DNA of 38,969 nucleotides from Fimenecus sp045613065. Lineage in GTDB: Bacteria > Bacillota > Clostridia > Oscillospirales > Acutalibacteraceae. The notes beneath the pieces were generated by a model. It was not told the DNA's origin, searched no databases, and worked only from the letters and a program-made list of their open reading frames with translations. The stretch spans positions 1 through 38,969 of the forward strand of contig JAZLAH010000025.1 in the NCBI GenBank assembly GCA_045613065.1. The letters run 5' to 3'. The position numbers and the translations under genes are program-made. Each line of letters begins with the position of its first letter. Position 1 is the first letter of the stretch. Positions 17,122-26,733 of this stretch are shown in pieces.

Positions 17122-18156
17122 TTAATTTAATCTATCTTTAATTTCATCCCTAAAGATGAAACGATATCCATTATCTTCTGACCATTTATCATTATTGATT
17201 AGATTACCTAAACCTTTAATTTTAGCAAGTCTAGGTTCATTAACATTTTCACATCTTATGCTTAACTGCTCTGATAGCCTGTCAGCAATATTAAAAGTTA
17301 ATGAGCCACCACCACACAGCATTATACCATTATCAGCAGCATCTGACAACAAGTCTGGTGAAACTTTTAAAATATCTTGATGAATTTCTTTGATAATCAC
17401 ATCAATTTGTTCATCAACATACGGATAAACTTCGGTTGATGTAATTTCAAAAGAAATTGGCAAATCGTCAAGACAACTCTTGCCTGATACAAAAAGTGCA
17501 GTTTCACACTCCCTTTTCTCTGCAGAAGTAATTTTATTTTTAATTTCTCGCGCAGTATGTGGTCCAATCAAAATATCTCTATCTTTTCTTAAGTGATTAA
17601 TAATAGCTTTATCAATATCATAACTACCATGTTTGATAGTTCCTTTTGCTCCAATTCCGCCCATAGAAACGATAGCATATTCAGTGATATGATGTCCGAT
17701 GTCAAGAACCATTCTACCACCTAATTTATCCTCTGAAGAGTCACATCCAAAAGCAGATGCTAATATACCTTCCACCAGACAAATCCGACCGGCGCCTGCA
17801 AGAGTAACAACATCAAGAAATGTCTTTTTTTCAAGACTAGAAATGCCTGATGGTAAAGAAATAATAATATTAGGCTTATATATTCTATTTCCGCAAACAC
17901 GTTGAATGTAATATCTCAACATTCTTTCAGCCATAACAAAGTCAGCGATAATCCCATTTTGAATGACCTTTGAAATGCTAATATCATCACAACATCTGCC
18001 ATAAACATTGTCAGCTGCCTTTCCAAAGGCAATCGGATTACCAGTCTGATTATCAATTGCTACAATTGACGGTTCATCAACAACTATTCCTTTACCTTCA
18101 GCATAAATTTTAAGGGAATATGAGCCAAAATCAATGCCAATTTTCATTCCTCTCAA
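17122..18156 (-). CDS. MreB/Mbl-like bacterial actin homologue
   Basis: A 344-residue actin-fold ATPase of the MreB group, expected to polymerise under the membrane. Phosphate 1 motif is IGIDFGSYSLKI at the start, phosphate 2 is VLDIGHHITEYAIV near residue 148, and the adenosine motif is IMLCGGGSLTF near 275. The usual MreB DLGTANTL is replaced by DFGSYSLK, so it is a divergent member. No mreC or mreD adjoins it. The start is either TTG at 18156, well spaced from AAAGGGG at the end of typA, or ATG at 18147. Typical MreB length is about 340, so both fit. Exact role (elongation, sporulation or other) is not decided by the sequence. Confidence 0.78.
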   Translation of the reverse strand: MRGMKIGIDFGSYSLKIYAEGKGIVVDEPSIVAIDNQTGNPIAFGKAADNVYGRCCDDISISKVIQNGIIADFVMAERMLRYYIQRVCGNRIYKPNIIISLPSGISSLEKKTFLDVVTLAGAGRICLVEGILASAFGCDSSEDKLGGRMVLDIGHHITEYAIVSMGGIGAKGTIKHGSYDIDKAIINHLRKDRDILIGPHTAREIKNKITSAEKRECETALFVSGKSCLDDLPISFEITSTEVYPYVDEQIDVIIKEIHQDILKVSPDLLSDAADNGIMLCGGGSLTFNIADRLSEQLSIRCENVNEPRLAKIKGLGNLINNDKWSEDNGYRFIFRDEIKDRLN

Positions 18157-18174
18157 AGCATCATCCCCTTTGTT

Positions 18175-19995
18175 TTAGCTTTTCTTAAACTGTTGTTTAA
18201 GTCGTAAATCTTTAGAAAGAATCATCTTACGAAGTCTAATGTTTTCAGGAGTAACTTCCATAAGCTCATCATCCTTAATAAATTCCATAGATTGTTCAAG
18301 ACTCAAGGTTGTATGTGGAACTAATCTTAAAGCATCATCCGAACCTGAAGCACGAGTATTTGTAAGATGCTTTGTTTTACATACATTGCAAGTTAAATCT
18401 TCATTTTTAGAACATTCGCCAACAATCATACCTTCATAAACAGGAATACCAGGACCAATGAAAAGACGACCTCTATCCTGGGTATTGAATAAACCATATG
18501 CTGTACTCTCACCAGTTTCATGAGCAACAATTGAACCTCTTTCACGGGTTTCAATGTCACCTTTATATGGTTCATAACCTGAAAACAAGTTATTCATAAT
18601 ACCATTACCATTAGTATCTGTCATAAATTCTGAACGGTAACCAATGAGTCCTCTTGCGGGAATTTTAAATTCAAGGTGGGTTGTTCCGCCATCTCGTGTT
18701 CCCATATTTTCAAGTTCTCCACGACGAGAACCAATTTTCATCATTACGGAACCTACATATTCCTCAGGAACTTCAATAATTAATAATTCTATTGGTTCTA
18801 ATAGAACTCCATCTTTCATTTTCGTAATTACTTTCGGTCTTGAAACCTGAAATTCATATCCCTGACGACGCATTGTCTCAATAAGAATTGATAAATGTAA
18901 TTCTCCACGACCAGAAACCTTAAAAGTATCAGTTGAATCAGTTTCTTCAACTCTCATGCTAACATTTGTTTCAACTTCTTTAAAAAGTCTGTCACGAAGG
19001 TTTCTTGAAGTTACAAATTTACCTTCTTTACCAGCAAAAGGACTGTCATTAACAATGAAGTTCATAGAAATTGTTGGTTCATCAATTTTAATAAATGGCA
19101 ATGATTCAACACATTCAGGTGAACAAAGTGTTTCACCAATATTAATGTCTGTAATACCTGAAACGCATATTATATCACCAACTGATGCTGAATCAACTTC
19201 AACTCGTTTGAGTCCCTCAAATTGATAAAGTCGTGAAATCTTAACACTCTGTTGAGTTCCATCTGTTTTACAAAGAATTAATGAATCATTTCTATTAATG
19301 TTACCTCTTTCAACTCTACCAACACCAATACGACCAATATAATCATCATAGTCAAGACTTGAAAAAAGGACTTGAAGTGGAGAATCTGCATCACCGACAG
19401 GAGCTTCAATATTATCAATAATCGCATCAAATAATGGTCTTAAATCTCCTTCTCGAACAGAAGGGTCATCTGAAGAATAACCATCTCTTGCAGATGCATA
19501 AATAACAGGAAATTCAATTTGTTCATCACTTGCACCAAGTTCAATAAACAAATCGAGTACTTCATCAATTACTTCAGCAGGACGAGCACCAGGTCTGTCA
19601 ATTTTATTAACAACAACTAATACCTTTTTATTGAGACCAAGTGCTTTTTTCAAAACAAATCTTGTCTGAGGCATACAGCCTTCAAAAGCATCAACAAGTA
19701 ATAACACACCGTCAACCATCATTAAAATACGTTCAACTTCTCCACCGAAATCGGCATGTCCTGGAGTATCAACAATATTTATTTTAATATCTTTATAGTG
19801 AACTGATGTATTTTTTGAAAGGATAGTAATTCCTCTTTCTCGCTCAAGGTCATTAGAATCCATTACTCTATCCTGAACAACTTCATTGGTTCTAAAAATA
19901 CCACTCTGTTTTAAAAGCTCATCAACCAATGTAGTTTTACCATGGTCAACGTGAGCTATAATAGCTATATTTCTTACATCTTCTCTTTTTTTCAA
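18175..19995 (-). CDS. typA: Translational GTPase TypA/BipA
   Basis: Ribosome-associated GTPase involved in stress response and 50S assembly. The 606-residue protein has G1 AHVDHGKTT, G2 RGITI, G3 DTPGHADFGGEV and G4 NKIDRPGARP. These are followed by the EF-G-like domains and the basic C-terminus (LSKDLRLKQQFKKS). I choose TTG at 19995, giving MKKREDVRNIAIIAH, because GAAGGTGA lies 6 bases before it. The ATG at 20010 has no Shine-Dalgarno and the longest frame (20061) passes through the promoter. It leads a minus-strand group with the MreB-like and ceramidase-like genes. Confidence 0.95.
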   Translation of the reverse strand: MKKREDVRNIAIIAHVDHGKTTLVDELLKQSGIFRTNEVVQDRVMDSNDLERERGITILSKNTSVHYKDIKINIVDTPGHADFGGEVERILMMVDGVLLLVDAFEGCMPQTRFVLKKALGLNKKVLVVVNKIDRPGARPAEVIDEVLDLFIELGASDEQIEFPVIYASARDGYSSDDPSVREGDLRPLFDAIIDNIEAPVGDADSPLQVLFSSLDYDDYIGRIGVGRVERGNINRNDSLILCKTDGTQQSVKISRLYQFEGLKRVEVDSASVGDIICVSGITDINIGETLCSPECVESLPFIKIDEPTISMNFIVNDSPFAGKEGKFVTSRNLRDRLFKEVETNVSMRVEETDSTDTFKVSGRGELHLSILIETMRRQGYEFQVSRPKVITKMKDGVLLEPIELLIIEVPEEYVGSVMMKIGSRRGELENMGTRDGGTTHLEFKIPARGLIGYRSEFMTDTNGNGIMNNLFSGYEPYKGDIETRERGSIVAHETGESTAYGLFNTQDRGRLFIGPGIPVYEGMIVGECSKNEDLTCNVCKTKHLTNTRASGSDDALRLVPHTTLSLEQSMEFIKDDELMEVTPENIRLRKMILSKDLRLKQQFKKS

Positions 19996-20027
19996 TATGT
20001 TCACCTTCATTGGATTACTTGACTGAT

Positions 20028-20056
20028 ATTTTACCACTATAAGATTCAATAAGCAA
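20028..20056 (-). promoter_or_regulatory. typA promoter
   Basis: TTGCTT (20056-20051), 17-base spacer ending TGG, TAAAAT (20033-20028) on the minus strand. Its position rules out the longest typA reading frame. Confidence 0.75.
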
Positions 20057-20086
20057 GACAAATAATAAAATGAAAAGTCAAAAATC

Positions 20087-20115
20087 TTTACAAATATTCA
20101 AAAATAAGATAAAAT
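20087..20115 (+). promoter_or_regulatory. Promoter of the DUF4091-rodA operon
   Basis: TTTACA (20087-20092), 17-base spacer and TAAAAT (20110-20115), divergent from the typA promoter. The start codon follows 28 bases later with TAGGAG as Shine-Dalgarno. Confidence 0.75.
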
Positions 20116-20143
20116 AAACGAAGAAACATGTAGGAGTATAGCT

Positions 20144-21775
20144 ATGAGTAAAAACGTATCATTAAAAATCTTATCGTCTCTTAAAAAAATATATCACAAT
20201 GATAAACTACCTGAAAGAGACTATTCAGGCTTTTCTATGCTAAAAAATGAAGTAAAGTCTTTTCAAATTGCAGTTGAAAGTGATTCTGATTTCAATGGTA
20301 AAATCACCATTGACTCTCCATTTGAATCTGTATCTATTTACTCTGTTGAATATATTAAATCCGATTTACCAATGTCAAAAGGCTTTGATGATTATTTTCG
20401 TTTCAGCGATGATGGATATTATCCCGATTTACTTTTACCGGTTTCAAATGAGATAAAATTAAATAAAGGCATAAATATCTTTTGGATTGAAATAAAGGCA
20501 AATGGTAATATAATTGGACAACATAAAATAAATGTTACAATACATAATGAGAATATTGAATTAATAGAAAAATCTTTGCTCGTTGAAGTTATTGATTGCA
20601 CACTCGATTTTAAAGATTTTATATATACAAACTGGTTTCATACAGATTGCTTGATGTCTTATTATAATGTAGATGTGTTCAGTGATAATTATTGGAGAAT
20701 AACTGAAAACTTTTTAAAAACAGCAAATGAATATGGAATGAATTGTGTTCTCACACCAATCTTTACACCACCACTTGATACTGAAATTGGAAAAGAACGA
20801 CCAACAGTTCAATTAGTAGATATTGAATTAAACAATGGAAAATATTCATTTAAATTTAATAAATTAACACAGTGGATTAAAATGTCAGAAAAATGTGGAA
20901 TAGAATATTTTGAACTTTCACATTTTTTCACTCAATGGGGAGCAAAACACGCACCAAAAATTATGGCAACTGTTAATGGTGAATATAAAAAAATATTCGG
21001 TTGGGAAACTAAAGCATCTTCAAAGGAATACACAAGATTTTTAACTGATTTCTCAATTGATTTAAAAAAATATCTTGAAACAAACGGACTTAAAGACCGC
21101 GTTCTTTTGCATGTAAGTGACGAACCTAATTTTTCAATGGTTTATTCATACTCAAAAGCATCAAGATTAATCCATAAATTGTACAAAGGTTATAAAATTG
21201 TAGATGCATTGTCAGATGTGTGGTTTTATAAACTTGGTATTATTTCTACTCCAATCCCATCAAACGACCATATTGACAAATTCATCGGTAAAACTAATGA
21301 ATTGTGGACATATTATTGCAGTGCACAAAACAAGAAAAGTGTTTCAAACAGATTCTTTTGCAACGATTCAATCAGAACTAGAATTATTGGTTATCAAATG
21401 TTCAAATATGATGTAAAAGGCTTCTTACATTGGGGTTACAACTTTTATTACACACAGCTATCCAAAGCTCTTATTGATCCATACAAGGTAAGTGATGCAG
21501 GCGGTAAATTTCCTTCTGGTGATAGCTATATAGTATACCCAGCTGAAAATGGAACTGCGTATCACTCAATACGATTAAAAGTTTTTTATGATGCATTACA
21601 AGATATGGCTGCATTAAATGCACTTGAAAACTTAACAAGCAAAAAAGATTGTTTAAGCATAATTGAAGAAAACAATAAGTTTAGTTTAACATTCTCTGAC
21701 TATCCTCATTCTGACGAATGGTTATTGACCACAAGAGAAAAAATTAACTACGCAATTAAGGAAAATATAAAATGA
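20144..21775 (+). CDS. DUF4091 / GH123-like protein
   Basis: A 543-residue protein without signal peptide. The N-terminal third is beta-rich and resembles the sandwich domain found before GH123 catalytic domains. The middle holds a long barrel-like region with FIYTNWFHTDC near residue 158 and LLHVSDEPNFS near 326, where the Asp-Glu pair is in the position expected of catalytic acids in this clan. The C-terminal DUF4091-type segment is GYNFYY, GDSYIVYPAENG and SIRLKVFYDALQDM (about 430-490). GH123 enzymes cleave N-acetylgalactosaminides, but substrate here is unknown and the protein appears cytoplasmic. Its TGA overlaps the rodA ATG (ATGA), so the two are co-translated. First gene of the operon. 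Confidence 0.75.
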   Translation: MSKNVSLKILSSLKKIYHNDKLPERDYSGFSMLKNEVKSFQIAVESDSDFNGKITIDSPFESVSIYSVEYIKSDLPMSKGFDDYFRFSDDGYYPDLLLPVSNEIKLNKGINIFWIEIKANGNIIGQHKINVTIHNENIELIEKSLLVEVIDCTLDFKDFIYTNWFHTDCLMSYYNVDVFSDNYWRITENFLKTANEYGMNCVLTPIFTPPLDTEIGKERPTVQLVDIELNNGKYSFKFNKLTQWIKMSEKCGIEYFELSHFFTQWGAKHAPKIMATVNGEYKKIFGWETKASSKEYTRFLTDFSIDLKKYLETNGLKDRVLLHVSDEPNFSMVYSYSKASRLIHKLYKGYKIVDALSDVWFYKLGIISTPIPSNDHIDKFIGKTNELWTYYCSAQNKKSVSNRFFCNDSIRTRIIGYQMFKYDVKGFLHWGYNFYYTQLSKALIDPYKVSDAGGKFPSGDSYIVYPAENGTAYHSIRLKVFYDALQDMAALNALENLTSKKDCLSIIEENNKFSLTFSDYPHSDEWLLTTREKINYAIKENIK

Positions 21776-22953
21776 AACATGTTTATAAAGAATTAAAAAA
21801 CTTCATAAAAGAAACAGATAAAGTGCTTTTATTTCTTTGTATGTTGGCATCTGCTTTTGGTTGTATTGCAGTATTGAGTGCAACACGTTGGACAGTTAGT
21901 GATGGTGGAAACTTTTCAAGAGACTTTATTGTTATGGTTGCTGCTGTATGTGCAGGTATAGTAATTGCCTTGATAATTTCAATAATTGACTATGAATTCA
22001 TTTTAAAATTAGCGCCTTTAATTGGCCTGTTTTGTATTGGAATTATGCTTTTACTGTTCGCAATCGGTGTTGGTCCTATTGAACGACCTGACGCTAAAAC
22101 ATGGATTGACTTTGGTTTCATATATTTCCAACCATCTGAAATTGTTAAAATCGGTTTTATTATTACTTTTGGTGTTCATCTTGAAAAACTTAAAGGAAAT
22201 ATTAATCATCCATTTTCAATTGCACAGCTTGGTGTTCACGCACTTATCCCTATTGGATTGGTTATAAAAACTGGTGATATGGGTTCAGCTCTTGTCTTCA
22301 TAATAATTGCAGTTGCAATGCTTTTTGTAGCTGGTCTTCATTGGGGATATTTTTTAGCTGGTGGACTTTTAATTTTAGCAGCTTTACCTCTTGCTTGGAT
22401 ATTTTTACTCGACAACATTCAAAAAGAAAGATTTCTAGCACTGGCATATCCTGATTTATATCCTGATATTATCTATCAGCAAAAACGTGGACTTGCCGCT
22501 ATTGGTGGTGGTGGAATAACTGGACAAGGACTATTTAATGGCTCTCTAACACAAACACCGAATGCTATTCCCGAAGCTGAAAACGATATGATTTTCACAG
22601 TTATTGGTGAAGAATTAGGCTTAATTGGCTGTATTATTGCACTCCTTATTCTCACATTTATCGTATTAAGAGTAATCAACACAGGCAGACACGATAATGT
22701 TGGTAATACAAAGGTTATGTGTTATGGTGTAGCAGCCATGATTATAGGACAGGTTATTATTAATGTTGGTATGTGCCTTATGCTTCTGCCTGTTATCGGT
22801 ATTACTTTACCATTCTTCAGTGCAGGCGGTTCATCAAATCTTTGTATTTATTTCTCAATTGGTTTAATTTTAAGTTTCTATAGATACAATCAACAAAGAG
22901 ATATGATTCATGTAAGTCAGTCGAATATCTATAATCCATTTTCAGAAATATAA
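21772..22953 (+). CDS. rodA: RodA-type SEDS peptidoglycan glycosyltransferase
   Basis: Polytopic membrane glycosyltransferase of the RodA/FtsW/SpoVE family that polymerises lipid II, normally with a class B PBP. The 393-residue protein has about ten hydrophobic helices. WIDFGFIYFQPSEIVKIG is the QPSE motif near residue 115-125, GLFNGSLTQTPNAIPEAEND holds the family Asn/Pro-rich loop, and FTVIGEELGLIG plus the C-terminal FFSAGGSSNL are typical. The features fit RodA better than FtsW, mostly from the family-level look of the loop, so this subtype is less certain than the family. It overlaps the gene before it by 4 bases. Confidence 0.9.
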   Translation: MKHVYKELKNFIKETDKVLLFLCMLASAFGCIAVLSATRWTVSDGGNFSRDFIVMVAAVCAGIVIALIISIIDYEFILKLAPLIGLFCIGIMLLLFAIGVGPIERPDAKTWIDFGFIYFQPSEIVKIGFIITFGVHLEKLKGNINHPFSIAQLGVHALIPIGLVIKTGDMGSALVFIIIAVAMLFVAGLHWGYFLAGGLLILAALPLAWIFLLDNIQKERFLALAYPDLYPDIIYQQKRGLAAIGGGGITGQGLFNGSLTQTPNAIPEAENDMIFTVIGEELGLIGCIIALLILTFIVLRVINTGRHDNVGNTKVMCYGVAAMIIGQVIINVGMCLMLLPVIGITLPFFSAGGSSNLCIYFSIGLILSFYRYNQQRDMIHVSQSNIYNPFSEI

Positions 22954-22970
22954 AATTTTAGAGGTGTATT

Positions 22971-23465
22971 ATGGCTCTGTCAAAAGAAAATCTAGCAAAT
23001 AATGACAAGAAAAAATTAACAGAAGAAATCACAGAAGAAGCAATTAACACCGTTTTTAATAATGAAAAACTCACCGAATTATTCTTTGATTTTTTGGACG
23101 ATTATTTTGATGGTGAAGAAAATAAAATTGATTACAATGATCCGGACTTTTTAGATGATCAATATGGTATTATAACTGGCAATTATATTGAACTCACAGA
23201 TTTTCACGATATACATCCTGAATTATCATTTAGTTTCCCTGACTATTTAAATTGCAGAATAGTTTCTGTTGACGGAAAACAATATGATCTTGAAGAACTT
23301 ATAGCGGAAGCTGACGAAGATATAAAGCAAGATAGTAAAGAGTTATTATACGAAATTGACCCACTTTGTTCTGATATACCATATGGGCTTGAAATTATTC
23401 TCCAAAATGTAGAAAAACGTTTTGCTGAACGCATAGCAGTTGAAATAATCGATCGTAATCAATAA
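22971..23465 (+). CDS. Acidic protein of unknown function
   Basis: I do not recognise this 164-residue protein. It is strongly acidic, with runs such as FFDFLDDYFDGEENK, no signal peptide, no membrane segment and one lone cysteine (PLCSDIPYG). The N-terminal 30 residues (EEITEEAINTVF) look helical. It has a good AGAGGTG Shine-Dalgarno and starts 17 bases after rodA, so it belongs to that operon. A cytoplasmic partner or regulator in the cell-wall context is possible but only by position. Confidence 0.75.
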   Translation: MALSKENLANNDKKKLTEEITEEAINTVFNNEKLTELFFDFLDDYFDGEENKIDYNDPDFLDDQYGIITGNYIELTDFHDIHPELSFSFPDYLNCRIVSVDGKQYDLEELIAEADEDIKQDSKELLYEIDPLCSDIPYGLEIILQNVEKRFAERIAVEIIDRNQ

Positions 23466-23499
23466 CAATATATATTCATATTATAAAAGTAATACCAGC

Positions 23500-23528
23500 A
23501 AAAAAAGAGGTCGTAATTGCGACCTCTT
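23500..23528. terminator. Bidirectional terminator between the rodA operon and pcrA
   Basis: AAGAGGTCG (23505-23513) pairs with CGACCTCTT (23520-23528) around a 6-base loop. A run of A on the left gives a T-tract to the minus strand, and TTAATTTTAT follows on the plus strand. The two transcripts converge here. Confidence 0.9.
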
Positions 23529-23532
23529 AATT

Positions 23533-25887
23533 TTATACTTTTTTAACAACACCCATATTTGCCATAATCTTTTTTGTTCCAACTTTTTCAAATGCAATTT
23601 CCATAAGAGTATCATTGCCCATTGGCTTTAAAGAAACAATCATACCTTTGCCGAAAACTCTATGGGTGACTGTTTCACCCACAATAAATGTGTCAGTTGA
23701 TTTTTTAGGAGTTGATTTAAACCCAACACCAAAACCACTCGTAACCGGCTTTGACTGTTGAGTATTTGCATTATTTGAAGTGTTGCGAATTGGAGTTTTA
23801 GGTTTAACAAGCAATTCACAACAATCCTTTGGTAATTCGTCCAAGAATCTTGATGGTCTGTTATATTTTGTTGAACCAAAAATCATTCTTGAACGAGTGT
23901 TTAAAAGATAAAGTTTTTCTTTAGCTCTTGTGATACCAACATATGCTAATCTTCGTTCTTCTTCAATTTCAGAAGAATCGTAAAGAGATTGCATACCAGG
24001 AAACACTCCTTCCTCAAGTCCAGGTATAAATACAACTGGGAATTCAAGACCTTTTGAAGCATGAAGTGTCATAAGAACAACAGAATCAGCATCTGCGTTG
24101 TAATTATCAATATCTGTTAATAAAGCAACTTCTTCAAGAAAATCTGAAAGTTCACCATCTGGATTTTCCTCTTTAAATCTTATAAGGTTGGAGTTCAACT
24201 CATCTAAGTTCTGAAGTCGGTCTTCAAGTTTTTCCTTATCTGTTGATGCAAGATAATCTTTATATCCTGTTTCGTCAAGTAATGAAATAAATACTGATGA
24301 CATAGATTCACGATTAAGCAAATCCGCAAAACTCTCAATCATCTGTGTAAACTCAATAAGTTTCTGTGAACTTCTTTTAAGTTTTTCATATTCATCAGCT
24401 GTCTTAAAGACCTGGAAAAGACTCATATTCAATGCATCTGAAATCTCTTTAGCTGTCGCGATAGTGGTTGCACCAATTCCCCTTTTTGGCACATTGATTA
24501 TTCTTTCAAGTCTCACACTATCATCATGATTAGAAATTACTGAAAGATATGCTAAAGCATCTTTAATTTCCATACGATCATAGAATTTATGACCACCAAT
24601 AATTCTGTATGGAATACCACTTCTGACAAAACATCTTTCAATAGAGTTGGACATAGAGTTCATACGATAAAGAACGGCAAAATCACTGAATTTTCGATTT
24701 GAATTCATCTGTTTCATAATTTCATCAGCGACAAACTTACCTTCAGAATATTCATCCTCAAGTGTATTTAATATTATTTTATCACCTGCACCATTTGCAG
24801 TCCAAAGATTTTTTCCTTTTCGTTGCTCATTATTAGAAATAACAGCATTAGCTCCATCAAGAATATTCTGAGTTGATCGATAATTCTGTTCAAGACGAAT
24901 CACCTGAGCATTTTTAAAATTATTTTCAAAACTTAAAATATTCTCAATTGTTGCGCCACGGAATTTATAAATACTCTGGTCGTCATCACCAACAACACAA
25001 ATATTATTATATCCTTCTGATAAAAGCTTCGTGAGCATAAACTGTGCATGGTTTGTATCCTGATACTCATCGACAAGAACATATCTAAATTTTCTCTGAT
25101 AATACTCTCTTACTTCATCATTTTCCCTTAAAAGTTTAACTGTATAGAAAATGATATCATCAAAATCCATTGCATCAGCACTTTTTAAAAGTTTTTGGTA
25201 CTTCGCATAACATTCGCCTATTTGCTTTTCTCTGTAATTACCACTACCCAAACTTAAAAATTCTTCAGGTGGTACAAGCATATCTTTTGCTTTGCTGATT
25301 TCTGCAAGAATTGATTTATGTGGAAGAAATTTATCATCAATATCAAGAAGTCGCTGACAATCCTTCATAATACGTTTGCTATCGTCAGTATCATATATTG
25401 TGAAATGCTTTGAAAAACCTAACAGTTCAGCATTTCTGCGTAAAATACGAACACAAATTGAGTGGAATGTACCAGCCCAAATGTCATTTGCATCCTCACC
25501 TATTCTTAAAGCTAATCTGTCTTTCAATTCATTAGCAGCTTTATTTGTAAATGTAAAAGCAAGTATTTCCCATGGTTTTGGTGCATTAACTGTCAATAAA
25601 TTCTTAATATAAGAATAAACCGAACCATTTCCATCATAGTATGATTTTAACAATTCAAGAGAATCGTCCTCAATTCTTTGTTCGAGTACATTAGAATTAT
25701 ACGCATTACCATATTTCATAAGATTAGCAATACGATTTACTAAAACTGTTGTTTTACCACTACCTGCTCCTGCAAGAATTAAAAGCGGTCCATCAATTGA
25801 TAAGACCGCATTCAACTGCATAGGATTCATTTTATTAAATTCTTTTTCGATTATCTTTTTTCTTAACTCACAAATTTGTGAATGCAT
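23533..25887 (-). CDS. pcrA: ATP-dependent DNA helicase PcrA/UvrD
   Basis: Superfamily 1A 3'-5' helicase acting in repair and replication restart. The protein has 784 residues. Q motif is MNPMQLNAVL, Walker A is AGAGSGKTT (39-47), motif Ia is FTFTNKAANELKDR, motif II is VDEYQDTN, motif III is VVGDDDQSIYKFRGA, motif V is TLHASKGLEFPVVF and motif VI is RRLAYVGITRAKEKL. The C-terminal 45 residues (VGETVTHRVFGKGMIVSL) form the Tudor-like domain typical of PcrA. An insertion of about 40 residues, rich in acidic residues, lies at 60-103 between motifs I and Ia. The ATG is preceded by TAGGAGA. Confidence 0.95.
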   Translation of the reverse strand: MHSQICELRKKIIEKEFNKMNPMQLNAVLSIDGPLLILAGAGSGKTTVLVNRIANLMKYGNAYNSNVLEQRIEDDSLELLKSYYDGNGSVYSYIKNLLTVNAPKPWEILAFTFTNKAANELKDRLALRIGEDANDIWAGTFHSICVRILRRNAELLGFSKHFTIYDTDDSKRIMKDCQRLLDIDDKFLPHKSILAEISKAKDMLVPPEEFLSLGSGNYREKQIGECYAKYQKLLKSADAMDFDDIIFYTVKLLRENDEVREYYQRKFRYVLVDEYQDTNHAQFMLTKLLSEGYNNICVVGDDDQSIYKFRGATIENILSFENNFKNAQVIRLEQNYRSTQNILDGANAVISNNEQRKGKNLWTANGAGDKIILNTLEDEYSEGKFVADEIMKQMNSNRKFSDFAVLYRMNSMSNSIERCFVRSGIPYRIIGGHKFYDRMEIKDALAYLSVISNHDDSVRLERIINVPKRGIGATTIATAKEISDALNMSLFQVFKTADEYEKLKRSSQKLIEFTQMIESFADLLNRESMSSVFISLLDETGYKDYLASTDKEKLEDRLQNLDELNSNLIRFKEENPDGELSDFLEEVALLTDIDNYNADADSVVLMTLHASKGLEFPVVFIPGLEEGVFPGMQSLYDSSEIEEERRLAYVGITRAKEKLYLLNTRSRMIFGSTKYNRPSRFLDELPKDCCELLVKPKTPIRNTSNNANTQQSKPVTSGFGVGFKSTPKKSTDTFIVGETVTHRVFGKGMIVSLKPMGNDTLMEIAFEKVGTKKIMANMGVVKKV

Positions 25888-25977
25888 TTACATTCTCCTA
25901 TTACATAAAAAGTGATTTTTAATTTTAATTAATACCAACAAGAGGAGTCGTATCTAAATAATATTTAAGGTTATTAC

Positions 25978-26700
25978 TTATTCATTCTCATCAAAAGATA
26001 CAGAAACATATTCTTCACTTGAAACAGTATATGTTATGTCGTCTTTTTGTTCATCAACAACTGTTTCATAATCAAAATTATGTGATTCAATTTCAGATAA
26101 GTCTGTATGTAAATTAAGTAAGTTTGAAGCAGAAGAATTAAGTTTTGAACTAAGAGCATAAACATCCTTATGAAGCTGTTCAATTGAAGAGTTGAATTTT
26201 CTTGAAATAGCATCAACATCTTTAAGGAGTGACTCTATTTCAGATGCTTCACGCTTAATATCCTGTGATGCAAAAGCTCCAATATCTTTAGCTTTACTCT
26301 TTGCATTTTCAACTAAATCATCAGAATAACGACGAGCATCAATATATGCAGCACCAATCTGCTTTTCAGCACGTCTTAACTTTTCACTCTTTTCGTCAAA
26401 CTCAATGCTTTTTTCACTAAGTTGTTTATTCTCAAGCAATGCATCTTCAAGTTTTTTAGTAAGTTCAGCAACTTCTTTTTCTTTTTCAGCAAGTTTTTCA
26501 TTTACAATCATTAATGACTCAAGTTTTTCTTCAAGTTCTACAATTTTATTTTTAAGTTCAAGTGCTTCTTCATTCTTGATGTCAAGTGAGTCTTTAGCAT
26601 CAATAGCTTCAGTCTGAAGTTGTTCTACAAGTGCAAGAACATCAGATTTTTTAAACCCACCAAAAAAAGCAGTTTTCATAACTTTTAATTCCATACTCAT
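25978..26700 (-). CDS. DivIVA-like coiled-coil protein
   Basis: A 240-residue cytoplasmic protein. The start (FFGGFKKSDVLALVEQLQ, residues 12-29) resembles the DivIVA N-terminal domain, in which a short phenylalanine/glycine turn precedes a helix that binds curved membrane. A long coiled coil follows (about 30-130, rich in E, K and L heptads), then a second helical part and an acidic tail. DivIVA-type proteins act at poles or septa; the exact role is not known here. The ATG at 26700 has GAGGG upstream and its own promoter. pcrA starts 90 bases further on and may be cotranscribed. Confidence 0.65.
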   Translation of the reverse strand: MSMELKVMKTAFFGGFKKSDVLALVEQLQTEAIDAKDSLDIKNEEALELKNKIVELEEKLESLMIVNEKLAEKEKEVAELTKKLEDALLENKQLSEKSIEFDEKSEKLRRAEKQIGAAYIDARRYSDDLVENAKSKAKDIGAFASQDIKREASEIESLLKDVDAISRKFNSSIEQLHKDVYALSSKLNSSASNLLNLHTDLSEIESHNFDYETVVDEQKDDITYTVSSEEYVSVSFDENE

Positions 26701-26733
26701 ATAATTATCCCTCTTGATATATGATTTTTATAT

